DNA from: Streptomyces griseochromogenes
GTDB taxonomy: Bacteria > Actinomycetota > Actinomycetes > Streptomycetales > Streptomycetaceae
DNA length: 64,000 bases
NCBI RefSeq assembly: GCF_001542625.1
Contig: NZ_CP016279.1
Location: forward strand, 10,354,001-10,418,000
Direction: 5' to 3'
Positions 52,281 through 61,408 of this stretch are shown here, piece after piece; the first letter of the stretch is position 1; the number at the start of each line of letters is the position of its first letter. Position numbers and translations under genes: made by a program. The notes beneath the pieces were generated by a model that was given only the letters and a program-made list of their open reading frames with translations, searched no databases and was not told the DNA's origin.

Positions 52281-53740
52281 GGAGGCTGGTACGCCGGTAC
52301 CGGGCACTGCCGATCCGGGCACGCCTGGCGATGCTGGTCGCGGCCGCGGTGGCGTTCGCGGTGGCGGCGGTCTCGGTCACGTGCTGGTTCATCGTGCAGC
52401 GGAAGCTGTACGACCAGGTCGATGCCGACCTGCGCAAGGCCTGGCAGCCTCAGCACCTGAACGACGTGGTGGGCGCGCTCGCAACGTGTCCGCAGAAGCC
52501 CAGCCAGTCCAACCTCGGCATCCTCCGCAACAACGGCAACTACTACTACGTCGAGCTGGTCAAGCGGAACGGCACCGCCTGCGTGTCCTCCAGCTCCGCG
52601 GGGCGGGTGCTGACCACCTCTTCGGACACCGGTGTCATCGCTTCGTCCTCCGACGACGCCGTACAGCGCAACGGCACCGACTCCGACGGCCACGCCGTAC
52701 GCGTCCTGACCGCGCCCCTCACCGTCACCCAGGGTTTCGGCAATCCGCCGGAGCTGTATCCGGGCACGGCCCTGCTCGTCGCCATCCCGCTGAGGAACAC
52801 CCAGAACACGCTCAACGATCTCGCGCTGATCCTGCTTCTCGTCTCCGGCATCGGAGTGGTGGGTGCCGGCGCGGCCGGGCTCGCGGTGGCTCGTGCGGGT
52901 CTGCGTCCGGTCGACAAGCTCACGGATGCCGTCGAACACGTGGCGCGGACGGAGGACTTGAGCGTCCGCATCCCCGTGGACGAAGACAGCGAGGACGAGG
53001 TCGCCCGCCTCTCCCGGTCCTTCAACTCGATGACCACCGCGCTGGCCAGCTCCCGCGACATGCAGCAGCAGCTGATCGCGGACGCCGGTCACGAGCTCCG
53101 CACCCCCCTCACCTCCCTGCGCACCAACATCGAACTGCTCACCCGCAGCGAGGAGACGGGCCGCCCCCTCCCCCCGGAGGACCGCAAGGCGCTCCTCGCC
53201 TCCGTGAAGGCGCAGATGTCGGAACTGGCCTCGCTGATCGGCGACTTGCAGGAGCTGTCCCGCTCCGAGGGCCAGCGCGGCGAACGAGTCGAGGTGGTCT
53301 CCTTCCAGGACGCCGTGGAGTCGGCCCTGCACCGGGCCCGGCTGCGCGGCCCCGAGCTGACGATCGCGGCGGACCTGAAGCCCTGGTTCGTCCGCGCGGA
53401 GCCCTCCGCGCTGGAGCGGGCGGTCGTCAACATCCTCGACAACGCGGTGAAGTTCAGCCCCGAGGGCGGCACGGTCGAGGTGCAGCTGAGCGAGGGAGTG
53501 CTGACGGTCCGTGACCACGGCCGCGGCATCCCCGCCGACGAGCTCCCCTACGTCTTCGACCGCTTCTGGCGCTCACCGAGCGCACGTGCACTGCCGGGTT
53601 CCGGCCTGGGCCTGTCCATCGTGGCCCGCACGATCCAGCAGGCGGGCGGCGAGGTGACGCTGGCGTGGGCGGAGGGCGGCGGGACCGTGGCGACGGTGCG
53701 GTTGCCGGGGGCGGCTACGGCTCCGCCGGAGGCGGTGTAA
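52277..53740 (+). CDS. Sensor histidine kinase
   Basis: 487 residues. Membrane helix near residues 20-40, extracytoplasmic sensor loop of about 130 residues, second membrane helix ([20 protein letters not shown]), HAMP, H box [14 protein letters not shown] with catalytic His near residue 275, N box [11 protein letters not shown]1 DHGRGI, G2 GSGLGLSIV. The GTG start at 52277 overlaps the regulator stop. Confidence 0.95.
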   Translation: MRRLVRRYRALPIRARLAMLVAAAVAFAVAAVSVTCWFIVQRKLYDQVDADLRKAWQPQHLNDVVGALATCPQKPSQSNLGILRNNGNYYYVELVKRNGTACVSSSSAGRVLTTSSDTGVIASSSDDAVQRNGTDSDGHAVRVLTAPLTVTQGFGNPPELYPGTALLVAIPLRNTQNTLNDLALILLLVSGIGVVGAGAAGLAVARAGLRPVDKLTDAVEHVARTEDLSVRIPVDEDSEDEVARLSRSFNSMTTALASSRDMQQQLIADAGHELRTPLTSLRTNIELLTRSEETGRPLPPEDRKALLASVKAQMSELASLIGDLQELSRSEGQRGERVEVVSFQDAVESALHRARLRGPELTIAADLKPWFVRAEPSALERAVVNILDNAVKFSPEGGTVEVQLSEGVLTVRDHGRGIPADELPYVFDRFWRSPSARALPGSGLGLSIVARTIQQAGGEVTLAWAEGGGTVATVRLPGAATAPPEAV

Positions 53741-53874
53741 GAGGTTCGCTTCGACCATTCAGCCAGCCGTAGCTCGAACATCAGACCTTCCGGCATACGT
53801 CACCCGAACGTGCGCGGACCCGCCTCACCCTCGAGCGAGCGTTGCTGCCCGCCCGGGGACGCCACCGAGCGGCT

Positions 53875-53997
53875 GTGGCCCAACCACCGTTCGCCGAACC
53901 ACTGTTGACCGCACCCCCCGGTCACCGCATCGACGTATGCCCCTTTGAATGGGACACCCCTCTCGTACGCCCCTACCTCCTGGAGGTGTCCGCGTGA
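53875..53997 (+). CDS. 40-residue small ORF, overlapping the next gene
   Basis: GTG start, 40 codons, ending DTPLVRPYLLEVSA. Stop TGA overlaps the next GTG (GTGA), a coupling pattern typical of real genes. The motif WDTPLVRPY reads protein-like. Ribosome site is weak. Confidence 0.4.
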   Translation: MAQPPFAEPLLTAPPGHRIDVCPFEWDTPLVRPYLLEVSA

Positions 53998-54386
53998 ACG
54001 CCGCCGAAGGGCCGCAGGCCCCGCCCCCGGACACGCTCCGCCTCCTGCCCTGGACCACGCCCGAGGGCAAGCCCTGCCATCTCAGCGCCGACAGCGATAA
54101 CAGCAGGCTCTCCCTGCTCGCTGACGACGTGGAAGATGCCCAGCTCGGCTCGGGTGAACAGGTGCTCGTCGGTGCCCGGGCCGTCCTGGCCGACGCCGGG
54201 GCGGGCGAACACGCGGTGCGCTTCGCGCTCACGAGGGCCGTGGAGTCACTGAGCGATGTGCCGCGCATCGCGGTCAGCCGCGGCCGGCGTATGCCCGGAA
54301 GCGGATTCCGAGCCGGTCTGACGGTGGGTCACCCGCCCGGATGCGCTCGGCGCGCGCGTGGTCGCGAGGGTGTGCATGGTGAGCAT
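53994..54386 (+). CDS. Hypothetical protein, reads through into the next gene
   Basis: GTG at 53994 after GGAGGTGTCCGC. About 110 residues look genuine (RLLPWTTPEGKPCHLSADSD; GEQVLVGARAVLADAGAGEH). No stop occurs before the in-frame start of the following gene at 54387, and the last 25 codons look random, so the native stop may have been lost by a small frameshift. The alternative is a 213-residue fusion ending at 54635. No family recognised. Confidence 0.45.
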
Positions 54387-54635
54387 ATGAACACCACATC
54401 TCGCCCCCAGAAGACTGTTTCCCGGATTCCGCGAGTGTTCGCGGTGAGCGCCGCCCTGAGCATCGCCTGTGCGGCAGGGCTGGCAACTGCCACCTCCGCA
54501 GTGGCGGCAACCCCCGCCACGCACGTCGCCGCAAAGGCCACCCCGGCATACGGCCACGGCGGAGGCGGCGACGGCTACGGCGACGTAAACAAGTGCGGCA
54601 ACGGCATCCTCGACCTCCTCAACTTCTGCAACTGA
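54387..54635 (+). CDS. Small secreted peptide with C-terminal disulfide loop
   Basis: 82 residues. Sec signal (VFAVSAALSIACAAGLATAT, SAVAA cleavage). The mature part is Gly/His/Ala-rich and ends GDVNKCGNGILDLLNFCN: two cysteines ten residues apart around a hydrophobic segment, like a single chaplin-type or surface-active loop. ATG at 54387. Not a canonical chaplin (spacing and sequence differ). Confidence 0.7.
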   Translation: MNTTSRPQKTVSRIPRVFAVSAALSIACAAGLATATSAVAATPATHVAAKATPAYGHGGGGDGYGDVNKCGNGILDLLNFCN

Positions 54636-54705
54636 CATACACCCGGCGGCAGTTCCTGTCCGCCGACCGCACAACCACGCAGTGAAGAAGTCCACCCACC
54701 CGTCC

Positions 54706-54752
54706 CAGGGCGGTCAGGAGCAGGGCCAGGACCCCGCTCCCTGACCGCCCTG
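54706..54752. terminator. Terminator after the secreted peptide gene
   Basis: Long hairpin, outer arms CAGGGCGGTCAG (54706-54717) and its complement (54741-54752), extended inwards by GAGC/GCTC. Confidence 0.85.
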
Positions 54753-55032
54753 CCGACCGTGCCCGAAGGGCTATACGCCCGCTGCTCCGGCCGGGGCGGC
54801 AGCCAGGGCATCAACAACTCCGTGATCAGGGCCAGTACGGCCACCCGGTCACTGGAAGTCGGCCGCTTCCCTGCCGCTCCCCCTGAGCCGACGCCGCCGG
54901 CCCCGCATCGTCCTGGGCCAGGCCGCCCGGGCGATGCTCCGCGCCCTGCCGCTCTCCCAGGTCTCGTGGACCGCGACGCTCCGCCCTATGATCCCTCCGC
55001 ACAGATGTACGGACAGGGGCGGTGGGCGGGGC
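54753..55032. other. Gap before the PH-domain gene
   Basis: 280 bases. A minus-strand GTG at 54844 starts a hydrophobic frame (VAVLALITELLMPWLPPRPE) that runs through the terminator; possibly a tiny gene, too weak to call. No other feature. Confidence 0.3.
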
Positions 55033-55755
55033 ATGGACGGGTACGGGAGCGGGATCGAGCGGGAGTACCGCAAGCGGAGACGGATACCGCTGCTCATGTC
55101 CTTCAGCATCGGGCTGCTGGGCCTGAACGGCCTCCACCACATGTGGGAGCACCACACCCTGCCCCACTGGGTTCCGTTGTCACTCCTCGCGCTCTACCTC
55201 GCGCTGTTCGCGAAGATGGCGCTGTACACCCGGCGTGGCCGCACGCTCGTCACGGCCCACGGGATCACCGCACGGCGGGCACTGACCGAGCGCGGCCGGG
55301 CCTGGCACGACATCTACGACATCCGGGTCGAACAGGTGCCGAACGCCGCCAAGTCCGCCCGTAAGTGGATCACCTACCTGTACGACACCGAGGGCCGCCG
55401 GTTCGTGCTGCCGCACATGGACGACCTGCAGCTGGACGACCCGCGCCGGGAAGTCGCCGCGCTGCGCGAGGCCGCCGCACCGCACCGCGGCGCCGCCTGG
55501 GAGCGGCGGCCGCAGGTGGAGGCCCTGATCCGGCGGCGGGCCGGACACCGCAAGGCATGGGAGCGGGCCGTCACCGGCGGGCTCATCGCCCTCCTGTGCG
55601 GCTTCCTGCTGTGGGTGGCGCTGCTGTTCACCGATCCCCACCCGCCCACACTCCTGCTGCTCCTGGGGCTTCCGCTGGCCACGTTCGCGGTGCTCGCCGC
55701 GCTGCTGCACCGGCGCTGGGAGTCCCAGGTCCCCGCGGCGCCGTGGGAGCCGTAG
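55033..55755 (+). CDS. Membrane protein with PH-like domain
   Basis: 240 residues. Basic N-terminus, two membrane helices (about 18-65), a cytoplasmic PH-like domain (GRTLVTAHGITARRALTERG; AWHDIYDIRVEQVP; ITYLYDTEGRRFVLPHMDDL), then two further C-terminal helices. Resembles the bPH family in actinobacterial membrane proteins. ATG at 55033 follows GGGGCGGTGGGCGGGGC. Confidence 0.82.
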   Translation: MDGYGSGIEREYRKRRRIPLLMSFSIGLLGLNGLHHMWEHHTLPHWVPLSLLALYLALFAKMALYTRRGRTLVTAHGITARRALTERGRAWHDIYDIRVEQVPNAAKSARKWITYLYDTEGRRFVLPHMDDLQLDDPRREVAALREAAAPHRGAAWERRPQVEALIRRRAGHRKAWERAVTGGLIALLCGFLLWVALLFTDPHPPTLLLLLGLPLATFAVLAALLHRRWESQVPAAPWEP

Positions 55756-55881
55756 CCGAGCGCCTGTCTCTGGGACGTCCCTTGGACGCGGGACGGTTAC
55801 CGGGACGCGGGGCGGCGGGGGAGATTGGGCGGGCTCGACATCCGAGCCTCCCCATCTCCTGCGAAGACAACGGAGTTCCCC

Positions 55882-56313
55882 ATGCCTTCCCTGACCCGCC
55901 GTCTCGGTACGACGGGCGCCGTCATGGCGCTCGCCGCCTCCGGCCTGCTGTTCGGCACCGCCTCGCCCGCCTCCGCCGCGGCCGGCTGCTACGGGCCCGA
56001 ATGCAACGGCCGCAACCCGGCCGACACGTCCTGCGCGAACGACGCGAGAACCATCGACACCACCTGGACCCAGGTCGAGCTGCGTTACAGCCCCTCCTGC
56101 CGTGCCGCCTGGGCACGACGGGTCGGCGGGATCAACGGCGGCACGGACACGCTCTGGGTCGAGAACTCGAAGGGCACGGCGTACTCGGTGGACGTCCCGA
56201 GCAACGCGAGCGGGAACTACTTCACCGCGATGGTCGACGACAAGGATCTGTGGGCCCGGGCCTGCGACAACCTCGGCAGCGACGGCGGCTACAACTGCAC
56301 CTCCAAGTACTGA
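55882..56313 (+). CDS. Secreted DUF2690 protein
   Basis: 143 residues. Sec signal (LGTTGAVMALAASGLLFGTA, cleavage at ASAAA), then a compact cysteine-containing DUF2690 domain: GCYGPECNGRNPADTSC, TQVELRYSPSCRAAWAR (the family core). Six cysteines suggest three disulfides. Function unknown; two more DUF2690 proteins follow in this island. The ATG at 55882 follows a purine-rich site. Confidence 0.87.
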   Translation: MPSLTRRLGTTGAVMALAASGLLFGTASPASAAAGCYGPECNGRNPADTSCANDARTIDTTWTQVELRYSPSCRAAWARRVGGINGGTDTLWVENSKGTAYSVDVPSNASGNYFTAMVDDKDLWARACDNLGSDGGYNCTSKY

Positions 56314-56339
56314 CGGCCGCCGGAATGATCCCCGCACCC

Positions 56340-56759
56340 ATGCGCGCCCTTGCCCGACGGCTCGTCCCGCTCGGCGCCTCGCTGCTGCTCGCCGCCTCCG
56401 GGCTGGTCCTCGGCTCCGCCTCGCCCTCGTCCGCGGCCACCTGGTGCCGGATGGACCTGTGCGACGGTCTGGACCCCGCCACCACCGTCTGCCAGGACGA
56501 CGCGGAGACCGTGCACACCACGTACACCGGTGTCGAACTGCGCTACAGCCCGTACTGCCGTACCGCCTGGGCCCGGGTGAAGAACCCCGTGCCCTTCGAC
56601 AAGTACGAGGTCATGAACAACCGGTACTTCGGCTACTCCTTCATCCCCACCGGCACGTACACGCAGTGGACGGCCATGATCCAGGACGCCGATCTCAAGT
56701 CCCACGCCTGCCAGTACGACGACCACGGCAACAACCCGATCTGCACGGACTGGTTCTGA
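56340..56759 (+). CDS. Secreted DUF2690 protein, second copy
   Basis: 139 residues. Signal peptide (LVPLGASLLLAASGLVLGSA, cleavage after SAA) and DUF2690 domain (WCRMDLCDGLDPATTVCQDD; GVELRYSPYCRTAWARVKNP). Diverged paralogue of the previous protein, 26 bases downstream, same operon. Start could be ATG 56340 or ATG 56325. Confidence 0.85.
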   Translation: MRALARRLVPLGASLLLAASGLVLGSASPSSAATWCRMDLCDGLDPATTVCQDDAETVHTTYTGVELRYSPYCRTAWARVKNPVPFDKYEVMNNRYFGYSFIPTGTYTQWTAMIQDADLKSHACQYDDHGNNPICTDWF

Positions 56760-56778
56760 ACCCCTCTTGGAGTTGAAC

Positions 56779-57156
56779 ATGCGTTTCTTCAGCAAGGCGG
56801 GCACTGTCGCCGCCTCCCTCACCCTCACCCTCGCCGCGACGGCCGCACTCACCGTCGCCGCGCCGTCGGCCCAGGCGTACGACTTTCAGCACTACTCGAT
56901 GGACGCCAACTCGCGCCTGCGGAACGGCCCTTCGACCTCCAGCTCGACGCGTGGGATCTCCACCCAGGAGCTGGACTTCTGGATCTACTGCTACACCCGC
57001 GGCACGTACGTGGACGACGGGCACTACCACACGGACATCTGGTACAAGGGCAACGTCCATGACCCCGGCACCAGCACGCAGTACTACGACGTCTACTCGT
57101 GGGGCGGCAACGTCAACACCCCCTCCGACCCGCCCGCGGGACTGGAGGCCTGCTGA
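56779..57156 (+). CDS. Secreted SH3-like/hypothetical protein
   Basis: 125 residues. Signal peptide (AASLTLTLAATAALTVAAPS, cleavage at AQA), then a beta-rich domain (SRLRNGPSTSSSTRGI, ELDFWIYCYTRGTYVDD, DVYSWGGNVNTP) that resembles an SH3-like wall-binding fold. Its stop (TGA) overlaps the next ATG by one base. Confidence 0.8.
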   Translation: MRFFSKAGTVAASLTLTLAATAALTVAAPSAQAYDFQHYSMDANSRLRNGPSTSSSTRGISTQELDFWIYCYTRGTYVDDGHYHTDIWYKGNVHDPGTSTQYYDVYSWGGNVNTPSDPPAGLEAC

Positions 57157-58223
57157 TGCGGACGCCCGCACCCCGCCGCCGTACCGTCCTCACCGGGGCG
57201 CTCGCCATCGGCGCCGGCACCCTGATGGCGTCCGGACCGGCCGCCGGTACCGCGCGGGCCGCGAGCGGTCCGACGATCGCCGGGACGGACACATGGGGCG
57301 CCCGGCCGCCCTCGAAGCCGCTCAACGTCATCGGCGGCGCCCCGGACAAGGTCATCGTCCACCACACCGCGACCGACAACGTCACCGACTACTCGCAGGC
57401 GCACTCCTACGCGCTGGCCCGCGCGATGCAGACGTACCAGATGGACACCGAGGGCTGGATCGACACCGGCCAGCACTTCACGATCAGCCGGGGCGGCTAC
57501 ATCACGGAGGGCCGCCACAGCAGCCTGTCCACACTGCAGTCGGGCACCCAGCACGTGGAGTCCGCGCACTGCACGGGGCAGAACACGGTGGCGATCGGCA
57601 TCGAGAACGAGGGCACGTACAGCAGCGTCGATCCGCTCGGCACGCAGTACGCGGCACTCGTGGACCTCATCACCCACATCTGCCGGCAGTACGGGCTGCG
57701 CGCCTACCAGGTGTACGGGCACCGGGACTTCAACAACACCGAATGCCCCGGCGACCGCCTCTACGCGCTCATCCCGCAGATACGCAGGGACGTCGCCGCC
57801 CGTATCGGCGGCGATCCGACCGGCCCCGTCTGGCCGGTGCTGGCGAGCGGCTCCACCGGCGAACAGGTGCGGACGCTGCAGTACCTGCTGGTGCAGCGCG
57901 GGCAGACGCTCACCGTCGACGGCTCCTACGGGCCGGCGACGCAGGCCGCGGTCACCGCCTTCCAGAACACCACGCACGCCGCCGCCGACGGCATCGCGGG
58001 CAACCAGACCTGGAGCCAGGCGGTGGCGCCGCTGGCCGCCGGCGCCTCGGGCAGCGCCGTGAAGGCCGTGCAGAGCCAGCTCACCGCGCACGGCACCGCT
58101 ACGACGGTGGACGGTGCCTTCGGGCCCGGCACCGCGGCCGGGGTGAGGTCCTTCCAGTCCGCGGCGGGCCTGCCCGCCGACGGCGTCGTGGACGCCCGGA
58201 CCTGGAGCCGTCTGGTGGCCTGA
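57156..58223 (+). CDS. N-acetylmuramoyl-L-alanine amidase with two peptidoglycan-binding domains
   Basis: 355 residues. Tat-like/Sec signal (RRRTVLTGALAIGAG), amidase_2 domain (zinc His in VIVHHTATDN; YGHRDFNNTECPGD for the second His and Cys; IGIENEGTYSS), then two tandem C-terminal PG-binding_1 domains (VRTLQYLLVQRGQTLTVDGS; VQSQLTAHGTATTVDGAF). Cleaves the amide bond between MurNAc and the stem peptide. Coupled to the upstream gene; followed by a perfect bidirectional terminator. Confidence 0.93.
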   Translation: MRTPAPRRRTVLTGALAIGAGTLMASGPAAGTARAASGPTIAGTDTWGARPPSKPLNVIGGAPDKVIVHHTATDNVTDYSQAHSYALARAMQTYQMDTEGWIDTGQHFTISRGGYITEGRHSSLSTLQSGTQHVESAHCTGQNTVAIGIENEGTYSSVDPLGTQYAALVDLITHICRQYGLRAYQVYGHRDFNNTECPGDRLYALIPQIRRDVAARIGGDPTGPVWPVLASGSTGEQVRTLQYLLVQRGQTLTVDGSYGPATQAAVTAFQNTTHAAADGIAGNQTWSQAVAPLAAGASGSAVKAVQSQLTAHGTATTVDGAFGPGTAAGVRSFQSAAGLPADGVVDARTWSRLVA

Positions 58224-58240
58224 ACCCCCGTCGCCGGCGC

Positions 58241-58284
58241 ATGAGGGTGCCCCCGCAGATCCTGTTCTGCGGGGGCACCCTCAT
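58241..58284. terminator. Bidirectional terminator between amidase and M15 peptidase
   Basis: Perfect 19-bp arms (58241-58259 and 58266-58284) around a 6-base loop between converging genes, the strongest hairpin in the window. Confidence 0.92.
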
Positions 58285-58301
58285 GTCGTCGTGCGGCCTG
58301 C

Positions 58302-59069
58302 TTACGCCACGCCGTCCTGCCACCACCAGAAGCCCGACCCGTAGTTCGAGTGCTCGACCCGGCTGTCCACGTGCTGCCAGGACACGGTGTACGTCTCCAG
58401 GCCCGAGAAGCCGCACGTCTCGGCGATCCGGTACACCTGCAGCGTGGAGTGGCCGGCGACGGCGAGGTCGGCGGCGACACCGTAGACGTGCATCGAGTTC
58501 GACGCGCCGCCCACCGAGGAGTTGTACGCGACGCTGCGGAAGCCCGAGTTGATGGTGACCGCGCTGCCTCCGGCCTTCTTCCGCAGGGCCTCCAGCTTGT
58601 ACATGGTCCGCCGTACGTTCTCCTTCACCTCGCTCGCGCCGACCTTGCCGCCGCCGAAGCCGGAGCCGTCGTGGCTGGTGAACTCCGAGAAGTCGAAGTG
58701 CGCGGTGGAACCGTCGGACTTCTCCAGGCTGTTGAGCACGGAGAACGTCTGCGGCCCGGCGACGCCGTCGGCCGACAGCCCGTACGCCGACTGGAAGCGC
58801 CGCAGCGCCGCGTCGGTACCCGGCCCGAACGAGCCGTCGACGGCCACGTAGCTCTGCGACGCGGAGTCGGCGGCCCAGCCCGCGATCCGGATCTGCAGTT
58901 CGGCGACGTCGCTGCCGGAGGACCCCTGCGAGAGATTGCCGCCCCAGCTGTGGGCGGAGGCCTGGCCGGCCAGGCCGAGGTCGACGGCGACGGCGAGTGA
59001 GGCCGCGGCGGCGACGGTGCGGGTGCCGAGGCGGAGGAAACCACGGCGGTCGAGGGAGGAATGGGTCAC
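58302..59069 (-). CDS. Secreted M15-type D,D-carboxypeptidase with PG-binding domain
   Basis: 255 residues. Twin-arginine-like signal (LDRRGFLRLGTRTVAAAASL, cleavage near ASAHS), PG-binding_1 domain (VAELQIRIAGWAADSASQSY; DGSFGPGTDAALRRFQSAYG), then a peptidase_M15_3 domain: SMHVYGVAADLAV (HxxGxAxD metal motif) and WQHVDSRVEHS. Splits D-Ala-D-Ala or cross-link ends. The GTG at 59069 has AGGAG at six bases. Confidence 0.9.
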   Translation of the reverse strand: MTHSSLDRRGFLRLGTRTVAAAASLAVAVDLGLAGQASAHSWGGNLSQGSSGSDVAELQIRIAGWAADSASQSYVAVDGSFGPGTDAALRRFQSAYGLSADGVAGPQTFSVLNSLEKSDGSTAHFDFSEFTSHDGSGFGGGKVGASEVKENVRRTMYKLEALRKKAGGSAVTINSGFRSVAYNSSVGGASNSMHVYGVAADLAVAGHSTLQVYRIAETCGFSGLETYTVSWQHVDSRVEHSNYGSGFWWWQDGVA

Positions 59070-59258
59070 GTCACGCTCCTGAACGAGAGGTGGGAAACGT
59101 CCACCAGCGTGGTCCGCGGAGCCGCCGTCCCACCAGGGTTCAGGGGATCCCAGAGACGTCTGGGACGTCCCGTGACGCACGTCACCGGCGAGCCGGTCTC
59201 GGCCGGTCCTGGAGTGGCCGCAAAATGCTCTTGACTGGGGGAAAACTAGGGGGATTCT

Positions 59259-60143
59259 GTGACCGTTACGGTCAGTGGCGCGAGCAGTGCGCCTGTAGAT
59301 GGTAGAGAGCGGCTGCTCGCCGAGATGCGCCGGATGAAGGACGCCTCCGGACTCAGCTACGGACGCCTCGCCGGCCGCACGCACTACAGCCGCTCCTCCT
59401 GGGAGCGGTTCCTGAACGGCAAGCAACTGCCCACCCGGGTCGCGGTGGAGCAACTGGCCGCCGCCGTGGGCGAGGACCCCTCCCCGTTGCTCGCCCTCTG
59501 GGACGCCCTCGACACCACGTCCCGCGAGCTCGCCGAGACACCGCGGGACGCGCTCGCGGCCCCCGCCGACAGCCAGGAGACCGGTGCTCCCCGCACCACC
59601 GGCGGGAGCCGGGGCCGCGTCGGCCTGCTGCTGCGCCGGCTCCTGCCCCTGGGCTACGTCGCCTCCGGCGCCCTCCTGGGCGCACTCGGCGCGGTCCTGC
59701 TCATGGACGACGGCCACTCGGCCACCGCCACGCCCCCGGCGCTCCCGTCCCGCGAGGTCGCCGCCCGTGCCACGGCCACCGCCCCGAGGCCCGGCTGCCG
59801 GGGCGACAGCTGTCTCGAGGCAGAGCCCCAGGCCAGGAACTGCCAGTGGGACGCCGTCACCGCCCGCCAGACCTGGCTGAGAGGACTGCAGATACAGCTC
59901 CGCTACAGCCCCCGGTGCAAGGCCGTCTGGGGCCGCGTGGAGAACGGCACCGTCGGCGACGCCGTCTCCATCACCGACCGCTGGGGCCGCACCGAGGACG
60001 CCACCATCCGCGTCGGCACCGACACCTACACCCGCATGCTCTCCACCGCCGATGCACCCGCCTCCACCATCACCATCTGCGGCAAGATCCCCAGCCAGCA
60101 CGAACGGGAGTGCACGCCGACCGACCAGCCGCCCGCGCCCTGA
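59259..60143 (+). CDS. Membrane HTH-DUF2690 protein
   Basis: 294 residues. Cytoplasmic N-terminal XRE-like helix-turn-helix (about 15-75: LLAEMRRMKDASGLSYGRLA, SRSSWERFLNGKQLP), a Pro/Ala linker, one membrane helix (LGYVASGALLGALGAVLLM), then an extracytoplasmic DUF2690 domain (CRGDSCLEAEPQARNC; IQLRYSPRCKAVWGRVENG). The layout is that of a one-protein transmembrane regulator. It closes the DUF2690/hydrolase island. GTG start after AGGGGGATTCT. Confidence 0.87.
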   Translation: MTVTVSGASSAPVDGRERLLAEMRRMKDASGLSYGRLAGRTHYSRSSWERFLNGKQLPTRVAVEQLAAAVGEDPSPLLALWDALDTTSRELAETPRDALAAPADSQETGAPRTTGGSRGRVGLLLRRLLPLGYVASGALLGALGAVLLMDDGHSATATPPALPSREVAARATATAPRPGCRGDSCLEAEPQARNCQWDAVTARQTWLRGLQIQLRYSPRCKAVWGRVENGTVGDAVSITDRWGRTEDATIRVGTDTYTRMLSTADAPASTITICGKIPSQHERECTPTDQPPAP

Positions 60144-60229
60144 CCTCGGCGGTTCACGGCCGGCGACCGCCTCCGGCGGGCGCGCCGCGACGGTCCGGGC
60201 GGCCGGCGAATCGCCGAGGTCAGGGCGCG
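60134..60229. repeat. 18-bp inverted repeat over the end of the HTH-DUF2690 gene
   Basis: Perfect 18-base arms (60134-60151 and 60212-60229) separated by 60 bases. The left arm includes the last codons and stop. It could be a long-loop terminator or a remnant of an inverted duplication. Confidence 0.6.
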
Positions 60230-60481
60230 GCCGGCGCGGGAGCGGGCTTCTCCGGCGCCGGCCAGGTCTTGCTTCACGACCGTGATCCGGCGCGCCGGAG
60301 CGCGGCTGGCATCGAACCCCCCGGTGGGTCGGCTGTGGCGCGTGGCCGTTCCGGCGCAGCCCAGAGTCAATGCGCGTAGCGCAACGGGAGGTTCATGGTC
60401 ATACCCTGGTTTCCCTCTGCCCCTTCCTTTACCCGCTGCGGTGCCGCCCCTTCGCCCCGGCCGCGCCGTACCCTCATACGC
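60230..60481. other. Gap before mshD
   Basis: About 250 bases with the mshD upstream region. No promoter boxes or genes assigned. Confidence 0.4.
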
Positions 60482-61408
60482 ATGAGCAGCGACGACGCCG
60501 TACGGCCCTTCCCCTCCCGTTCCATCGAGACCCAGGCCGAACTCGGACCGGGCCAGGCCGAGGCCGTGCTCGGACTGCTCGCCGAGGCCGCCCGTGTCGA
60601 CGGGCAGCAGCCGGTGTCCGAGCAGGGGCGCCTGCAGCTGCGCGGCGGTCCCCGCGCGGGCGTGTCGCATCTGCTGCTGTCCGTCGGGGACGAACTCGTC
60701 GGCTACGCCCAGCTGGAGGACACCGACCCGGTGGAGGCGCCGGCCGCCGAACTGGTCATCCACCCGGCGCACCGCGGGCACGGACACGGGCGGGCGCTGG
60801 GCGCGGCGCTGCTGGCCGCCTCCGGCAAGCGGCTGCGGGTGTGGGCGCACGGCGGGCACTCCGCCGCCCGGCACCTCGCCCAGGTGCTGGGGCTGACCCT
60901 GTTCCGTGAACTGCGGCAGATGCGGCGGCCGTTGACCGGCCTGGAGCTGGCCGACCCTCGGCTGCCGGAGGGCGTGAGCGTGCGCTCCTTCGTGCCCGGC
61001 AAGGACGACACGGCCTGGCTCGCGGTGAACGCGGCCGCCTTCGCGCACCACCCCGAGCAGGGCTCGCTCACCCAGCGCGACCTGGACGACCGCAAGGGCC
61101 AGCCGTGGTTCGACCCGGCCGGGTTCTTCCTCGCCGAGCGAGCCGGGGAGCTGGTCGGCTTCCACTGGACCAAGGTGCACGCCGAGGAGGGGCTCGGCGA
61201 GGTGTACGTGCTCGGGGTGCGGCCGGGCGAGCAGGGCGGCGGCCTCGGCAAGGCCCTGACCACGATCGGCCTGCGCCATCTGGCCGGGCAGGGCCTGCCG
61301 ACGGCCATGCTCTATGTGGACGCCGACAACAATGCGGCGGTCTCGGTGTACGAGCGGCTGGGCTTCACCACCCACGAGACCGACCTGATGTACCGCACCG
61401 AGACATGA
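60482..61408 (+). CDS. mshD: Mycothiol synthase MshD
   Basis: 308 residues. Last step of mycothiol biosynthesis: acetyl-CoA-dependent acetylation of Cys-GlcN-Ins. Two GNAT domains: the N-terminal, degenerate one (ELVIHPAHRGHGHGRALGAA) and the C-terminal catalytic one (VYVLGVRPGEQGGGLGKALT; AMLYVDADNNAAVSVYERLG). ATG at 60482. Confidence 0.96.
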   Translation: MSSDDAVRPFPSRSIETQAELGPGQAEAVLGLLAEAARVDGQQPVSEQGRLQLRGGPRAGVSHLLLSVGDELVGYAQLEDTDPVEAPAAELVIHPAHRGHGHGRALGAALLAASGKRLRVWAHGGHSAARHLAQVLGLTLFRELRQMRRPLTGLELADPRLPEGVSVRSFVPGKDDTAWLAVNAAAFAHHPEQGSLTQRDLDDRKGQPWFDPAGFFLAERAGELVGFHWTKVHAEEGLGEVYVLGVRPGEQGGGLGKALTTIGLRHLAGQGLPTAMLYVDADNNAAVSVYERLGFTTHETDLMYRTET

